Shown here: in pieces, positions 1 to 10,141 of the stretch
How the letters are laid out: each line of letters starts with the position of its first letter
How positions within the stretch are numbered: position 1 is the stretch's first letter
Source: Lachnospiraceae bacterium
GTDB taxonomy: Bacteria; Bacillota; Clostridia; Lachnospirales; Lachnospiraceae
Direction: 5' to 3'
NCBI GenBank assembly: GCA_024682115.1
Contig: JAIKZO010000058.1
Coordinates: 1 to 64,000 of the forward strand
Length of the DNA: 64,000 nucleotides
Program-made: the position numbers and the translations under genes
Notes under the pieces: model-generated
The model's input: the letters and a program-made list of their open reading frames with translations, nothing else
Database searches by the model: none
What the model was told of the DNA's origin: nothing

Positions 1-125
1 AAAATTCCACCGGAAATATGATGAAATGATGAAATGGAATGCCATGTATCTGCGCTGCAAACAGAAATAGGCAGTCATACAGAATACGGCTATTGGGAAA
101 AATTTATAATAATATTAAAAAATAC

Positions 126-156
126 TTGACCTTCCACCTGGTGGAAGGTCTATTTT
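126..156 (+). promoter_or_regulatory. MerR-type promoter: TTGACC -35, 19-bp spacer containing a perfect 11-bp inverted repeat, TATTTT -10
   Basis: GACCTTCCACC-T-GGTGGAAGGTC at 128-150 is a perfect inverted repeat between TTGACC (126-131) and TATTTT (151-156); the 19-bp spacer is typical of MerR promoters; a MerR gene lies directly downstream. Confidence 0.75.
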
Positions 157-197
157 TCAGGTATCGAGAGGCCATTCGATAGAAATTCGAGGTAGAA

Positions 198-842
198 ATG
201 AAGATCAATCAGGTTGAAGAACTGGTAGGGATCACCAAAAAAAACATACGGTTTTATGAGGAGCAGGGATTGTTAAATCCCGGCAGGAATCCGGAGAACG
301 GATACAGGGATTATTCATTATCGGATGTTGACTGTCTTCTTAAGATAAAGCTCTTAAGAAAGATCGATGTTCCGATCGAAGAGATCAAAAAACTGGAGAC
401 AGGTTCCGTTTCTTTTGAAGAATGCATGGAGATCCAGTCAAAGAAACTGGAAGACCAACGTGATAACATCGGATTGATGATAGACCTTTGTAAAAAGCTG
501 AGCAATGAAGTTGCCGGTTACGATCAGATCGATGCATCGGCTTACCTCGACGAACTAAAGCAACTTGAAAAAGGAGGCGCAGTATTTATGGATCTGTCCA
601 AAAGCGATGTGAGCAGGAAGACCATGACAGGTGCCGTTCTTGCCGCAACATGTTTTATAGCTGTTATGCTGCTGCTCATCGTTATAGTGATCATGGGAGC
701 GGTCAATGATCCGATACCTTTACCGGTGTTGATCTTATTTCTAGTAACTCCGTCGATAATGATAATAGCAACAGTAACAGCATTGTTTCAAAGGATCAAA
801 GAGATCAGAAAAGGAGAGGCATATGAAGCTCGTAAGTATTGA
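198..842 (+). CDS. MerR family transcriptional regulator with C-terminal transmembrane helices
   Basis: N-terminal MKINQVEELVGITKKNIRFYEEQGLLNPGRNPENGYRDYS is a MerR winged-helix motif; hydrophobic segments at the C-terminus. Confidence 0.9.
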   Translation: MKINQVEELVGITKKNIRFYEEQGLLNPGRNPENGYRDYSLSDVDCLLKIKLLRKIDVPIEEIKKLETGSVSFEECMEIQSKKLEDQRDNIGLMIDLCKKLSNEVAGYDQIDASAYLDELKQLEKGGAVFMDLSKSDVSRKTMTGAVLAATCFIAVMLLLIVIVIMGAVNDPIPLPVLILFLVTPSIMIIATVTALFQRIKEIRKGEAYEARKY

Positions 843-1134
843 AACAATTCCCGGACAGGATTTTGAAGTTCTCGGATTGGTAAAAGGAACAATTGTTAAT
901 TCGAAGAATGTTGGAAGAGACCTTATGGCCGGACTTAAGACCATCGTCGGAGGTGAGATCGTAGGATATACCGAGATGTTAAATGAGGCAAGACAAATTG
1001 CTACCAAGAGGATGGTTGATGAGGCTGAAGCATTGGGTGCAGATGCAATAGTTGGCGTAAGGTACGGTTCTTCGGCAGTAATGCAGTCCGCTGCCGAGAT
1101 AGTCGCATACGGAACAGCGGTAAAGTTTAAGTAG
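823..1134 (+). CDS. YbjQ/UPF0145 family protein
   Basis: Typical YbjQ sequence (VNSKNVGRDLMAGLKTIVGGEIVGYTEMLNEAR...A..LGADAIVGVRY). Confidence 0.85.
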   Translation: MKLVSIETIPGQDFEVLGLVKGTIVNSKNVGRDLMAGLKTIVGGEIVGYTEMLNEARQIATKRMVDEAEALGADAIVGVRYGSSAVMQSAAEIVAYGTAVKFK

Positions 1135-1143
1135 GAGGATATC

Positions 1144-1956
1144 ATGGATCTTTCACAATGCAGAGTTCCCGACGCTACAATGTTTTTACTGTTTGTAAGA
1201 GCGATAGTTTGTTTAGGGTTGCCGATAGTGCTCATGCTCATATGGAGGAAGAAGACCGGGGCTAAATTAAGATCATGTCTGCTTGGAATGGCAACATTTG
1301 TGATATTTGCTCTTATCCTTGAGACGATACTTCATAATGTCGTATTGTTGGTGCTGGGTGAGGAGAAATTCACATCGACTGCATTTTATGCGATCTACGG
1401 CGGACTTGCCGCAGGTGTATTTGAGGAATACGGTCGATATATCGTGATGCGCAACTTTATGAAGACGGATCTTGAAAAAAAGGAATCCGTCATGTTCGGT
1501 ATAGGACACGGGGGTATTGAGAGCATCATTTTGATAGGAACTTCAACGATTTCGAGCCTTGCTATGGCATTTACCTTAAATGCCGGGATGGGGAATATGC
1601 TGATCGAAGGCATGAGCCCTGATCTTCAGCAACAATTATATGAACAGATATCGCCTTTATGGTTGTCTGCACCGCCTGCGGTACTTGCCGGAATTGTTGA
1701 GAGAGCCTTCGCGATCACGTACCATATCTGTGCTTCTTATATCGTATACAGATCCGTTAAGGATAAAAAGATATCACTCTGCCTTCTGGCTGTTTTACTG
1801 CATGCCCTGATGGACGGGCTCGCTGTTACATTGTCAAGATTAACCGGTTCGGCTTTGATCACGGAAGCTTTTATCGGAATATACACTGTAATACTGGCTG
1901 TATTCACTGTAAAAGCATACAAAAATGAAAAAGAAGACACAGTTATCCCGGAGTAA
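1144..1956 (+). CDS. YhfC-like glutamic-type intramembrane protease family protein
   Basis: Polytopic membrane protein with FEEYGRY and GIGHGGIE motifs; short gap after the YbjQ gene. Confidence 0.75.
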   Translation: MDLSQCRVPDATMFLLFVRAIVCLGLPIVLMLIWRKKTGAKLRSCLLGMATFVIFALILETILHNVVLLVLGEEKFTSTAFYAIYGGLAAGVFEEYGRYIVMRNFMKTDLEKKESVMFGIGHGGIESIILIGTSTISSLAMAFTLNAGMGNMLIEGMSPDLQQQLYEQISPLWLSAPPAVLAGIVERAFAITYHICASYIVYRSVKDKKISLCLLAVLLHALMDGLAVTLSRLTGSALITEAFIGIYTVILAVFTVKAYKNEKEDTVIPE

Positions 1957-1961
1957 AGCAA

Positions 1962-2001
1962 TACCTCCGTGGCTTGACCTGACGGCCTTACCACGGAGGT
2001 A
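1962..2001. repeat. Perfect 11-bp inverted repeat (TACCTCCGTGG / CCACGGAGGTA), 18-nt loop
   Basis: Direct reading; between convergent genes, no T-tract. Confidence 0.7.
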
Positions 2002-2037
2002 CCCCGATTGTGAAGACAGTATGGAGATTGGTATTTT

Positions 2038-2223
2038 TTATACCACCTTTTTTAAATCCTTTGCATCCAGACGAAGAACGTAGGTTGTATGGTTGCTGAA
2101 AACACTGTCACGATCTTCGCGGATCCTGTAATCCACATGTGCTTTTTCGAGTTTTTCGATGAAATCATCTTTTTGAGACTCCGAATATAGATAAATTGTT
2201 TCTTTTTTTCCAAATATCGACAT
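2038..2223 (-). CDS. Small hypothetical protein (61 aa)
   Basis: Strong SD (AAGGAGGAGAATATATG on the minus strand); charged, protein-like composition. Confidence 0.6.
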   Translation of the reverse strand: MSIFGKKETIYLYSESQKDDFIEKLEKAHVDYRIREDRDSVFSNHTTYVLRLDAKDLKKVV

Positions 2224-2369
2224 ATATTCTCCTCCTTTTTTGTCGTAAACCGACTTGGTTTGTTTTCATCTGTAGTATAAAATGGCATGGAGGATAAAAA
2301 CTTCTCGTTTTTTTAACAGGGTAATATCATTTTTTGTTGCAAAAAATCCATCATGGTAAAGGTATCATT

Positions 2370-2822
2370 ATGTCAGGATATATTTCAGAAATGAGAAAGA
2401 TCGTCGGACACAGGACCGTTATCCAGTGCGCGGCAAGCATAATATGTATAGATGATAAGGGACGGATCCTTCTTGGAAAACGGACCGATAATCACCTGTG
2501 GGGATATTCGGGCGGATCCGTGGAGATCGATGAGCCCGTGGAGGAATGTGCCAAAAGAGAATTTTTGGAGGAAACAGGGCTTATTGCGGACGAGATAGAG
2601 TTTTTCTTTGTAAATTCTGGTCCCGATACTCACTATGTTTATCCTAACGGAGATGAGGTGTCAAACATAGAGATCATATATATTTGCAGAAAGTACCATG
2701 GCGAACTTAGGGCTCAGGAGTCCGAAATAGAGGAACTTAAGTTCTTCAGAACGGAAGATATCGATATCGGGATGATCTCTCCGCCGATAAGACCTGTTTT
2801 TGAGAAACTGCTATCAAAATAG
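2370..2822 (+). CDS. NUDIX hydrolase
   Basis: Nudix box GGSVEIDEPVEECAKREFLEETGL; ORF track starts at 2334, ATG at 2370 looks more likely. Confidence 0.9.
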   Translation: MSGYISEMRKIVGHRTVIQCAASIICIDDKGRILLGKRTDNHLWGYSGGSVEIDEPVEECAKREFLEETGLIADEIEFFFVNSGPDTHYVYPNGDEVSNIEIIYICRKYHGELRAQESEIEELKFFRTEDIDIGMISPPIRPVFEKLLSK

Positions 2823-2892
2823 CGACCTTTCTTTCCCTTTTTTGTTAAAAATATGGCATTTTATGATATAATAAAGTGTTATTGAAAGTGGA

Positions 2893-5052
2893 TTGAGAAA
2901 GGGATGTCTCGTGAATATCTTTCGTAAGGGAGCAAACAGCAGAGTTTTTCTCATTGTAATGGCGATCTGTATCGCTATCACAGTCAACGTTTTGCTGTCG
3001 TTTGCGGTATTCAAGCTTGGTTTTCCGTTATATCTGGATACGATCGGAACTATCATCATGGCAACCATGGGTGGTTTTTTCCCCGGCGTTGTCACAGCGG
3101 TCGTAACAAATCTGATCTGCAGTTTCTTCAACAGAGAGGCTTTGTATTTTGCGGTCATTAATGCTTTGGCCGCTCTTTTTGTTTCTTCTTTTTCAAGAAA
3201 AAGATCTCTTAATAGAGCCAAAGACATCGGTATATTCATTGTTATTATAAGCATACTGTGCGGAAGCCTGAGTTCGATAATTCAATGGGAGCATTTCGGC
3301 GGCCCGCAGGATGCCATTATAAGATCCATGGTCGATTCTACGGTTGAGGCTACGGGCTATAACGGTTTTGTGGTATTGCTCATTATTAATCTTATACTCA
3401 ACTTTCTTGATAAGGGACTCGTTACGATGGTTTCCTGCTATGTGATGAGTCTTATCCCGGAAGAAATGGCAGATAAGATCGAAGGTGGAGCCTGGATGCA
3501 ACGCCCACTTTCGAAGGATGAAAAAAGATCTATCAAGGAATGGGGCAAGGATGTCAGACAATCGTTAAGATTTCGCATGACGGTAACTCTTTCTCTTGTT
3601 TCACTTGTCCTTGTGCTTTTAGTCGGCGGCGCCGGTCTGAGACTATATATCGAAAACGTTAAAGCTGAAAGGACTAAAGAAGCCGGTGATGTTGCACATA
3701 TGGTAGCTGCCGTTCTCGATGCCGAAATGATCAATGATTATATCCTCGGAGGAGATGCTGTCGAAGGATATGAAGATACGGTTCAGGTCATAGAGGGTAT
3801 ACGGAATAACATGACAAATGTTAAATACCTCTATGTTGCAAGAGCAGAAAAAGACGGATTCCGCTATGTTTTTGATGCCAGAGGCGATGAGGGCAGCCCC
3901 GAGCCATATAAGGCCGGCGAAATGGTTCCTTATGAGCATGAATTTCTCCCTTATGTCGAAGATCTTATAGCAGGAAAAGAAATAGATCCCGTTGAGTCAA
4001 ATGATTCGTGGGGATGGCTTATATCGGCTGCTCACCCGGTAAAGAATTCGGAAGGCAATACGGTCTGCTATGTGATTGCGGATGTTTCCATCGAATTGAT
4101 CGCCGACTTCATGAGGGAGTACATATTCAAGATCGGCCTCATCATTGCGGCTATCTTTATTGTCATAGTCGGATACGGTCTGTGGACTACAGGAATTTAT
4201 ACTTCATATCCTATAACAAGCATGGCTTATTGTGTCGACCATTTTTCTCAGGCCGGAGAAGATCAGGATAAACTTGATGATAATGTAAGATCGATACGTT
4301 CTTTGGATATTCACACAGGCGATGAGACGGAAAAACTATATAATGCGCTTTGCAGACTGACCTTGAATCAGGCGGAACAGATGAGAAACGTAAGAAGGCT
4401 GTCCGATTCGACGGCTCAAATGCAGGACGGACTTATCATCACCATGGCGGATATGGTCGAGAGTCGCGATTCCGATACCGGTGCACATGTCCAGAAGACC
4501 GCCGCATACGTTAAGATCATAGTAGAAGGCCTTAAGAAAAAAGGATATTATTCCGAAAAGATCACGCCCAAATTCATTTCCGACGTAATTCGAAGCGCAC
4601 CGCTGCATGATGTCGGAAAGATCAATATATCAGATAAGATACTGAATAAAGTCGGAAAGCTTACGGATGAAGAATATGAGATCATGAAGACTCACACTAC
4701 GGCGGGAAAGAAGATCATGGAAAATGCCATAAGTACCGTTAAGGGTGAAAACTATCTTAAGGAAGCCAGAAACATGGCCGCCTATCATCACGAAAGATGG
4801 GACGGCAAAGGTTATCCGGAAGGACTTCACGGAGAGGTCATTCCGTTGTCTGCACGTATCATGGCAGTGGCGGATGTTTTTGATGCACTTTCTTCACCAC
4901 GTGTTTACAAACCTGCTTTTTCCATAGAAAAATCCATAGAGATAATCAAAGAAGGTTCCGGAACACAGTTTGATCCAAAATGTGTTGAGGTATTTATGGA
5001 AGCCTTAACGGAAGTAAAACTGATAGTTAAGAAATACAATCAGGAATCTTAA
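2893..5052 (+). CDS. HD-GYP domain protein with ECF-S-like membrane N-terminus and extracytoplasmic sensor region
   Basis: HDVGK...THTTAGKKIM...HHERWDGKGYPEGLHGEVIP...VADVFDAL intact HD-GYP signature; N-terminal FPLYLDTIGTIIMATMGGFFPGVVTAVVTNLI. Track start is TTG; GTG at 2911 is an alternative. Confidence 0.85.
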   Translation: MRKGCLVNIFRKGANSRVFLIVMAICIAITVNVLLSFAVFKLGFPLYLDTIGTIIMATMGGFFPGVVTAVVTNLICSFFNREALYFAVINALAALFVSSFSRKRSLNRAKDIGIFIVIISILCGSLSSIIQWEHFGGPQDAIIRSMVDSTVEATGYNGFVVLLIINLILNFLDKGLVTMVSCYVMSLIPEEMADKIEGGAWMQRPLSKDEKRSIKEWGKDVRQSLRFRMTVTLSLVSLVLVLLVGGAGLRLYIENVKAERTKEAGDVAHMVAAVLDAEMINDYILGGDAVEGYEDTVQVIEGIRNNMTNVKYLYVARAEKDGFRYVFDARGDEGSPEPYKAGEMVPYEHEFLPYVEDLIAGKEIDPVESNDSWGWLISAAHPVKNSEGNTVCYVIADVSIELIADFMREYIFKIGLIIAAIFIVIVGYGLWTTGIYTSYPITSMAYCVDHFSQAGEDQDKLDDNVRSIRSLDIHTGDETEKLYNALCRLTLNQAEQMRNVRRLSDSTAQMQDGLIITMADMVESRDSDTGAHVQKTAAYVKIIVEGLKKKGYYSEKITPKFISDVIRSAPLHDVGKINISDKILNKVGKLTDEEYEIMKTHTTAGKKIMENAISTVKGENYLKEARNMAAYHHERWDGKGYPEGLHGEVIPLSARIMAVADVFDALSSPRVYKPAFSIEKSIEIIKEGSGTQFDPKCVEVFMEALTEVKLIVKKYNQES

Positions 5053-5070
5053 CGGAGGAATATCCTCAGG

Positions 5071-8000
5071 ATGTATAAAGGAAAACATAAAAGTTCGATC
5101 GTGATCATAATATGCATATTGCTGATCTTGGCCGGGAGTATTCCGATGGAAGTCTTTGCCGAAGAGGATTCTTCGACGACATCGTCAACCTCCGGTGTCA
5201 TCGGAAATGTCATCGGCGGAGGTTATGCCGCTACCGGACAGATAGAGGGCGTGGGATACACGACCAAGCTTTTTGATGCCACAAACGGGTTGAATTCTTC
5301 GGATGCCAATTGTGTATACGGGTCCAGGGACGGATATGTATGGATTGGAAACAACGGCGGAATAATCCGTCATGACGGAACCTCTTTCGAGAGACTTGAT
5401 ACTTCCTACGGATTGACAAGCGGAAGAGTGATCTATGAAGACAGTTCATCAAGACTCTGGATAGGAACCAATGATAACGGTGTAGTTGTCATGGACGGTA
5501 ATGAACATAAGCATATAACATATGAGGACGGTCTTCCTTCATCTTCAATAAGGACATTTGCCGAAGGGATAAACGGCTATGTTTATATTGGAACAGCCAA
5601 TGGTCTTGTATATGCCGATAATGACATGAATATTGCCCGGGTAAATGATGTCAGACTTGAAAACGAGACAGTTTCAAGGCTTGTTGCCGATATGAACGGA
5701 CTGGTATACGGATGCACCAAAAACGGATGTATATTTACCGTTAATTCAGGTTCCGTTTCGTATTTTTTAAGATCGGGAGAGGGTAAATTCCCCAAGATAT
5801 CCATGATGCTTGCCGACCCCAGATCTCCCGGAAAGGTTTATATGGGAGCCGAACAGGACACCGTATATTACGGCAGGCTGTCGGGGGATTCCGAAGGTTA
5901 TAAAAAAATATATATTCCCGGTCTCGGAAATGTGAACTGGATGTCATATGAATGCGGCAGAGTCTGGATCGCATCCGACAATCTGGTCGGTTACCTGGAT
6001 GATGATAACTGCTTCCATGAGATAGACATTTCTCCAGTTGACAACCCGGTAGATATGATCACATCGGATTATCAGGGGAATATATGGATCGCTTCTGCAA
6101 GACAGGGCGTGATGAAGATCGTCACCAATAATTTTGTGAACATCCCTTCCGGTGCCGGAATCGCTGACGGTGCTGTCAATTCCACATGTCTTTATAAAGA
6201 GCAGCTTTATATCGGCACTGACAAGGGACTCAGTATCCTTGAAGAAAGCAGCCACAGATCGATAACAAATGATCTGACGAATTTTCTGGCAGAAATAAAG
6301 ATACGCTGTATCGCCAGGGACAGCGAGAATAATCTTTGGATAGGAACATATTCCAAGGATTGCGGACTGGTCTGCTATACGGATAAAGGCGTAATAAGAA
6401 AATATACCGATAAAGATGGTATGTTAAGTAATCAGATAAACTGTATCAGGATCGCTTCGGACGGATCAGTACTCATAGGCACAAACGGTGGCCTAAATGT
6501 GATCAAAAACGGTTTGATCGTAAGAGCTGTCGGCGCATCGGATAGTATCAGCAATACCGTATTCCTTACTGTCGAAGAAGGAGGAAACGGCGTTTTGTAT
6601 GCCGGTACCGACGGAGACGGCATATATATGATAAAAGGCGATAATGTCATGAAGATAGGTCGGGATAACGGCCTTACGAGTGACGTTATCGTAAAGATAA
6701 AAAAGGACATAATCTTTGGATGCTACTGGATAATTACATCCAATTCGATCGAATATATGAGGGAGGGTGCAATCACCAATATAGAAACCTTCCCGTATAA
6801 CAATAACTTCGATATTTTCGCCGATAAACTCGGCAACAGATGGATCCTTTCATCACAGGGTGTTTACTGTGTCAGCGGTAAAGATATGCTCGACGATGAT
6901 ATCACGGCTTACAGGCTTTATTCCCTGTCTAACGGACTTGACGGCATTCCTACTGATAATTCTTCGAGTGATCTGGATGATGAAGGAAATCTTTATATTG
7001 CTCAGAGAACCGGTGTAAGTGTCGTGAATATCGACCATTATTACGATCGCGATACATACGTCAAAATGTTCATCAGATCTCTTTATTGTAATAACGAACT
7101 GATCATGCCCGATGCAAACGGTAATTATTCGTTACCGGCGGCGCAGGGAAGAATTCAGATAACGCCTTCCATTCTTGATTATACGCTCACCGATCCGTTG
7201 GTACGTGTTTATCTTGAAGGCGCAAAGGATGAAGGTGTTACCAGCGTGCAGAGCAAGCTGTCTCCGCTGGAGTATACCGATCTTGGATACGGTGATTATG
7301 TGCTCCATCTTCAGATACTTGATAAGAATTCCGGTTTCGTTATTGAGGAAAAGGCATTCGGCATTTCGAAAACGCCCAGATTTGCCGAACTTCTCATAGT
7401 AAGGATTGCCACTCTGGCTGTCCTTTCGATCGGCGTTGCGCTCCTGGTATGGCGTATCCTTAAAGGGACCGTCATCAGCAAACAGTATGCCGAGATCAGG
7501 AATGCCAAAGAAGAAGCGGAAAGAGCCAATACCGCAAAATCCAGATTCCTCGCCAATATGTCTCACGAGATAAGAACGCCCATCAATACGATAATGGGAA
7601 TGAATGAGATGACTATGAGGGAAGACCCTACCGGAGTGCCCAAGAGCTATTTCATGTCCATGATGAACTATGCGTTTGATATCAGGAATGCGTCGGAAAC
7701 ACTTCTCGGACTTATAAACGACCTGCTTGATATCTCGAAGATAGAATCCGGGAAAATGCATCTTGTAGAGCAGGGGTACGATGTCCAGGATATGTTAAGG
7801 TCGATTGCGTCGATGATCCGGGTAAGGAGCACACAAAAGGGTCTTACTTTTGATGTGGTTGTTGATGAAGTATTACCGAAACGGCTATACGGAGACGAGG
7901 GAAAGATAAAGCAGATAATACTTAATCTGCTGACAAATGCCGTGAAATACACTCAAGTCGGCGGATTCATCCTCAGTGTTTCCATGACCGCAAGGACAAA

Positions 8001-9324
8001 TGACGAATGCGATCTTCGAATATCGGTCAAAGATACAGGCATGGGTATCAGGGAAGAGGATATGGGCAAGCTCTTCAGTGCCTATGAAAGACTGGAAGAA
8101 GAAAAGAACAGCGGTATCCAGGGAACAGGTCTCGGACTGGATATTTCCAAGAAATTTGCGGAACTGATGAACGGAGATCTCACATGTGAAAGCGTTTACG
8201 GAGAAGGCTCCGAGTTTATCCTTACGTTAAAACAGAAGATCGTTGATGATACGCCCATTGGTCTGTTTATCGAGCAGGAAGCCGAAAATGTGAAAGGGCC
8301 TTATGTTCCTCAGTTCATCGCACCCGATGCGGATGTCCTTGTTGTGGATGATAATCCCATGAACCTGGGTGTCATTAAAGGCCTGCTCAAAGCGACAAGA
8401 GTTTTTGTCACCACCGCTTCCAGCGGAGAAGAGTGTCTTGAAAAGATCAAAAACAGCAAGTTCGATGTGGTTCTCCTTGATCACATGATGCCCGGCATGG
8501 ACGGGATCGAGACTGTTGCTAAGATACGTGAGACCGATAAGGATCTTCCCGTATATGCCCTTACCGCGAATTCGACATTCGGGGAAGATTTCTATGTATC
8601 GAAAGGATTTAACGGTTATCTGTCAAAGCCGATAGACAGTGAAACTCTTGAAAAGGCAATAATGCGCCATCTTCCCGAAGAGATGATGGAAAAACCCGAG
8701 GCTGCAGATGCCATAGAGATAATCACGGAACTTCCGGAAGATATGCTTTGGGTAAAAGAAGTCGAGGGTATCAATACCGAAGACGGAATAGAGAATTCAG
8801 GTGGAGCAGGAAGCTATGTCTTCTCTCTCAACCTGTTCCTTGATACCATCGATGATAATACCAGGGTTCTCAAAGAAGCATATGAGAGCGATAATTTCAG
8901 GTTCTATACGATCAAAGTCCATGCTCTTAAGACTTCCGCCAGGATCATCGGCGCAAATGATCTTTCAAAACTGGCCGCCGAACTTGAAGAAGCCGGAAAC
9001 AAGGATGATATTGCATTTATCAGAGAAAACAACAATCTGTTCCTGAATGAATATAATGAGTTCAAGGAAAAACTCAAGAGGTTAAAGAATACGGAAGAAA
9101 AGAAGGATACTGAAAAAGAAGTCATATCCGAAGAGGAACTTAAGGATGCGTATGATACGCTTCGCGATGTCGTTCCTCAGATGGATTATGATTCCGTTGA
9201 AATGATATTGGGACAGCTTGAGAATTATTCTCTGCCCGAAGAAGATGAAGAGAAGGTCGCAAAGCTTTCCGGGATGCTTAAAAACTTTGATTGGGATAAA
9301 ATGGAAGAACTGTTGAACAGTTGA
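5071..9324 (+). CDS. Hybrid histidine kinase: signal peptide, Reg_prop propeller, Y_Y_Y-like domain, TM, HisKA, HATPase, REC, Hpt, C-terminal tail
   Basis: Repeated GYVWIGNNGGI / SRLWIGTNDNGV / GNIWIASARQGV blades; NMSHEIRTPINTIMGMNEM; VVLLDHMMPGMDG; VHALKTSARIIGA. Confidence 0.92.
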   Translation: MYKGKHKSSIVIIICILLILAGSIPMEVFAEEDSSTTSSTSGVIGNVIGGGYAATGQIEGVGYTTKLFDATNGLNSSDANCVYGSRDGYVWIGNNGGIIRHDGTSFERLDTSYGLTSGRVIYEDSSSRLWIGTNDNGVVVMDGNEHKHITYEDGLPSSSIRTFAEGINGYVYIGTANGLVYADNDMNIARVNDVRLENETVSRLVADMNGLVYGCTKNGCIFTVNSGSVSYFLRSGEGKFPKISMMLADPRSPGKVYMGAEQDTVYYGRLSGDSEGYKKIYIPGLGNVNWMSYECGRVWIASDNLVGYLDDDNCFHEIDISPVDNPVDMITSDYQGNIWIASARQGVMKIVTNNFVNIPSGAGIADGAVNSTCLYKEQLYIGTDKGLSILEESSHRSITNDLTNFLAEIKIRCIARDSENNLWIGTYSKDCGLVCYTDKGVIRKYTDKDGMLSNQINCIRIASDGSVLIGTNGGLNVIKNGLIVRAVGASDSISNTVFLTVEEGGNGVLYAGTDGDGIYMIKGDNVMKIGRDNGLTSDVIVKIKKDIIFGCYWIITSNSIEYMREGAITNIETFPYNNNFDIFADKLGNRWILSSQGVYCVSGKDMLDDDITAYRLYSLSNGLDGIPTDNSSSDLDDEGNLYIAQRTGVSVVNIDHYYDRDTYVKMFIRSLYCNNELIMPDANGNYSLPAAQGRIQITPSILDYTLTDPLVRVYLEGAKDEGVTSVQSKLSPLEYTDLGYGDYVLHLQILDKNSGFVIEEKAFGISKTPRFAELLIVRIATLAVLSIGVALLVWRILKGTVISKQYAEIRNAKEEAERANTAKSRFLANMSHEIRTPINTIMGMNEMTMREDPTGVPKSYFMSMMNYAFDIRNASETLLGLINDLLDISKIESGKMHLVEQGYDVQDMLRSIASMIRVRSTQKGLTFDVVVDEVLPKRLYGDEGKIKQIILNLLTNAVKYTQVGGFILSVSMTARTNDECDLRISVKDTGMGIREEDMGKLFSAYERLEEEKNSGIQGTGLGLDISKKFAELMNGDLTCESVYGEGSEFILTLKQKIVDDTPIGLFIEQEAENVKGPYVPQFIAPDADVLVVDDNPMNLGVIKGLLKATRVFVTTASSGEECLEKIKNSKFDVVLLDHMMPGMDGIETVAKIRETDKDLPVYALTANSTFGEDFYVSKGFNGYLSKPIDSETLEKAIMRHLPEEMMEKPEAADAIEIITELPEDMLWVKEVEGINTEDGIENSGGAGSYVFSLNLFLDTIDDNTRVLKEAYESDNFRFYTIKVHALKTSARIIGANDLSKLAAELEEAGNKDDIAFIRENNNLFLNEYNEFKEKLKRLKNTEEKKDTEKEVISEEELKDAYDTLRDVVPQMDYDSVEMILGQLENYSLPEEDEEKVAKLSGMLKNFDWDKMEELLNS

Positions 9325-9343
9325 TTTTATGGAGGATTTACGG

Positions 9344-10102
9344 ATGGTAAAAGAACAGATGATCGTTATCGGTGAGAAAGAAACATTCATGGTGCGCGTG
9401 CTTACTCAAAAAGCACAGTCCGCTGATGTGGAATGCAAGTTTGTTCCCTGTACCGTCAATGATATCAATGCGAATATGGAAAACGTAACGCTGATCGCCC
9501 TGTATATGGAAGACGAGATGATACCCAATGAATCTGTACTTCATTTTATAACCGAAAAGCTTGAAGATAAGGGGATACAGATCATGATCATCGGCGATCA
9601 GAGAGATATCCCTAAAGTATGCGAACATATTCCGCCTGAACTTGTTTACAGGACATTTGCCAGACCCATAGATAACGCCGAATATGTTGAGGAGATTTCC
9701 GAATATTATAAGAAGATCGCTCTGGGAGAATTCAAGAAGAGTATCCTTGTTGTTGACGATGATCCGCAGTATCTGTCTATAGTCAGAGAGTGGCTCAAGG
9801 ATACATATAAGGTATCAATGGCTAATTCGGGACTCCAGGCGATAAAATGGCTCGGAAAGAATAGAGTCGATCTTATCTTACTTGACCACGAAATGCCAAT
9901 CACGGGCGGACCGCAGGTGCTTGAAATGTTAAGGAACGATGCGGATACCAGTTCTATCCCCGTGATCTTTCTTACCGGAAAAGGGGATAAGGAAAGCGTT
10001 ATGGCGGTTAAAGCGCTTCATCCCGAAGGGTATTTCTTAAAAACTATCAAACGCGAAGAATTACTTGAAAAGCTGAAAGAGTTTTTCCTTATTCACAGAT
10101 AA
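9344..10102 (+). CDS. Response regulator without output domain: degenerate N-terminal receiver-like region plus canonical REC
   Basis: SILVVDDDPQYLSIV...VDLILLDHEMPITGGPQVLEML...PVIFLTGKGDKESV; GGAGGA SD before ATG 9344; paralogous to 25740-26525. Confidence 0.88.
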   Translation: MVKEQMIVIGEKETFMVRVLTQKAQSADVECKFVPCTVNDINANMENVTLIALYMEDEMIPNESVLHFITEKLEDKGIQIMIIGDQRDIPKVCEHIPPELVYRTFARPIDNAEYVEEISEYYKKIALGEFKKSILVVDDDPQYLSIVREWLKDTYKVSMANSGLQAIKWLGKNRVDLILLDHEMPITGGPQVLEMLRNDADTSSIPVIFLTGKGDKESVMAVKALHPEGYFLKTIKREELLEKLKEFFLIHR

Positions 10103-10141
10103 GTCGGGACTTTAGCGTCGACGGCAAAATGAGGATTTAGG

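Noticed and set aside
741-1241. 166-aa minus-strand ORF
   Set aside because: Lies antisense to the MerR/YbjQ genes, which have clear family signatures
7132-7761. 209-aa minus-strand ORF
   Set aside because: Antisense to the propeller hybrid kinase; no domain recognisable
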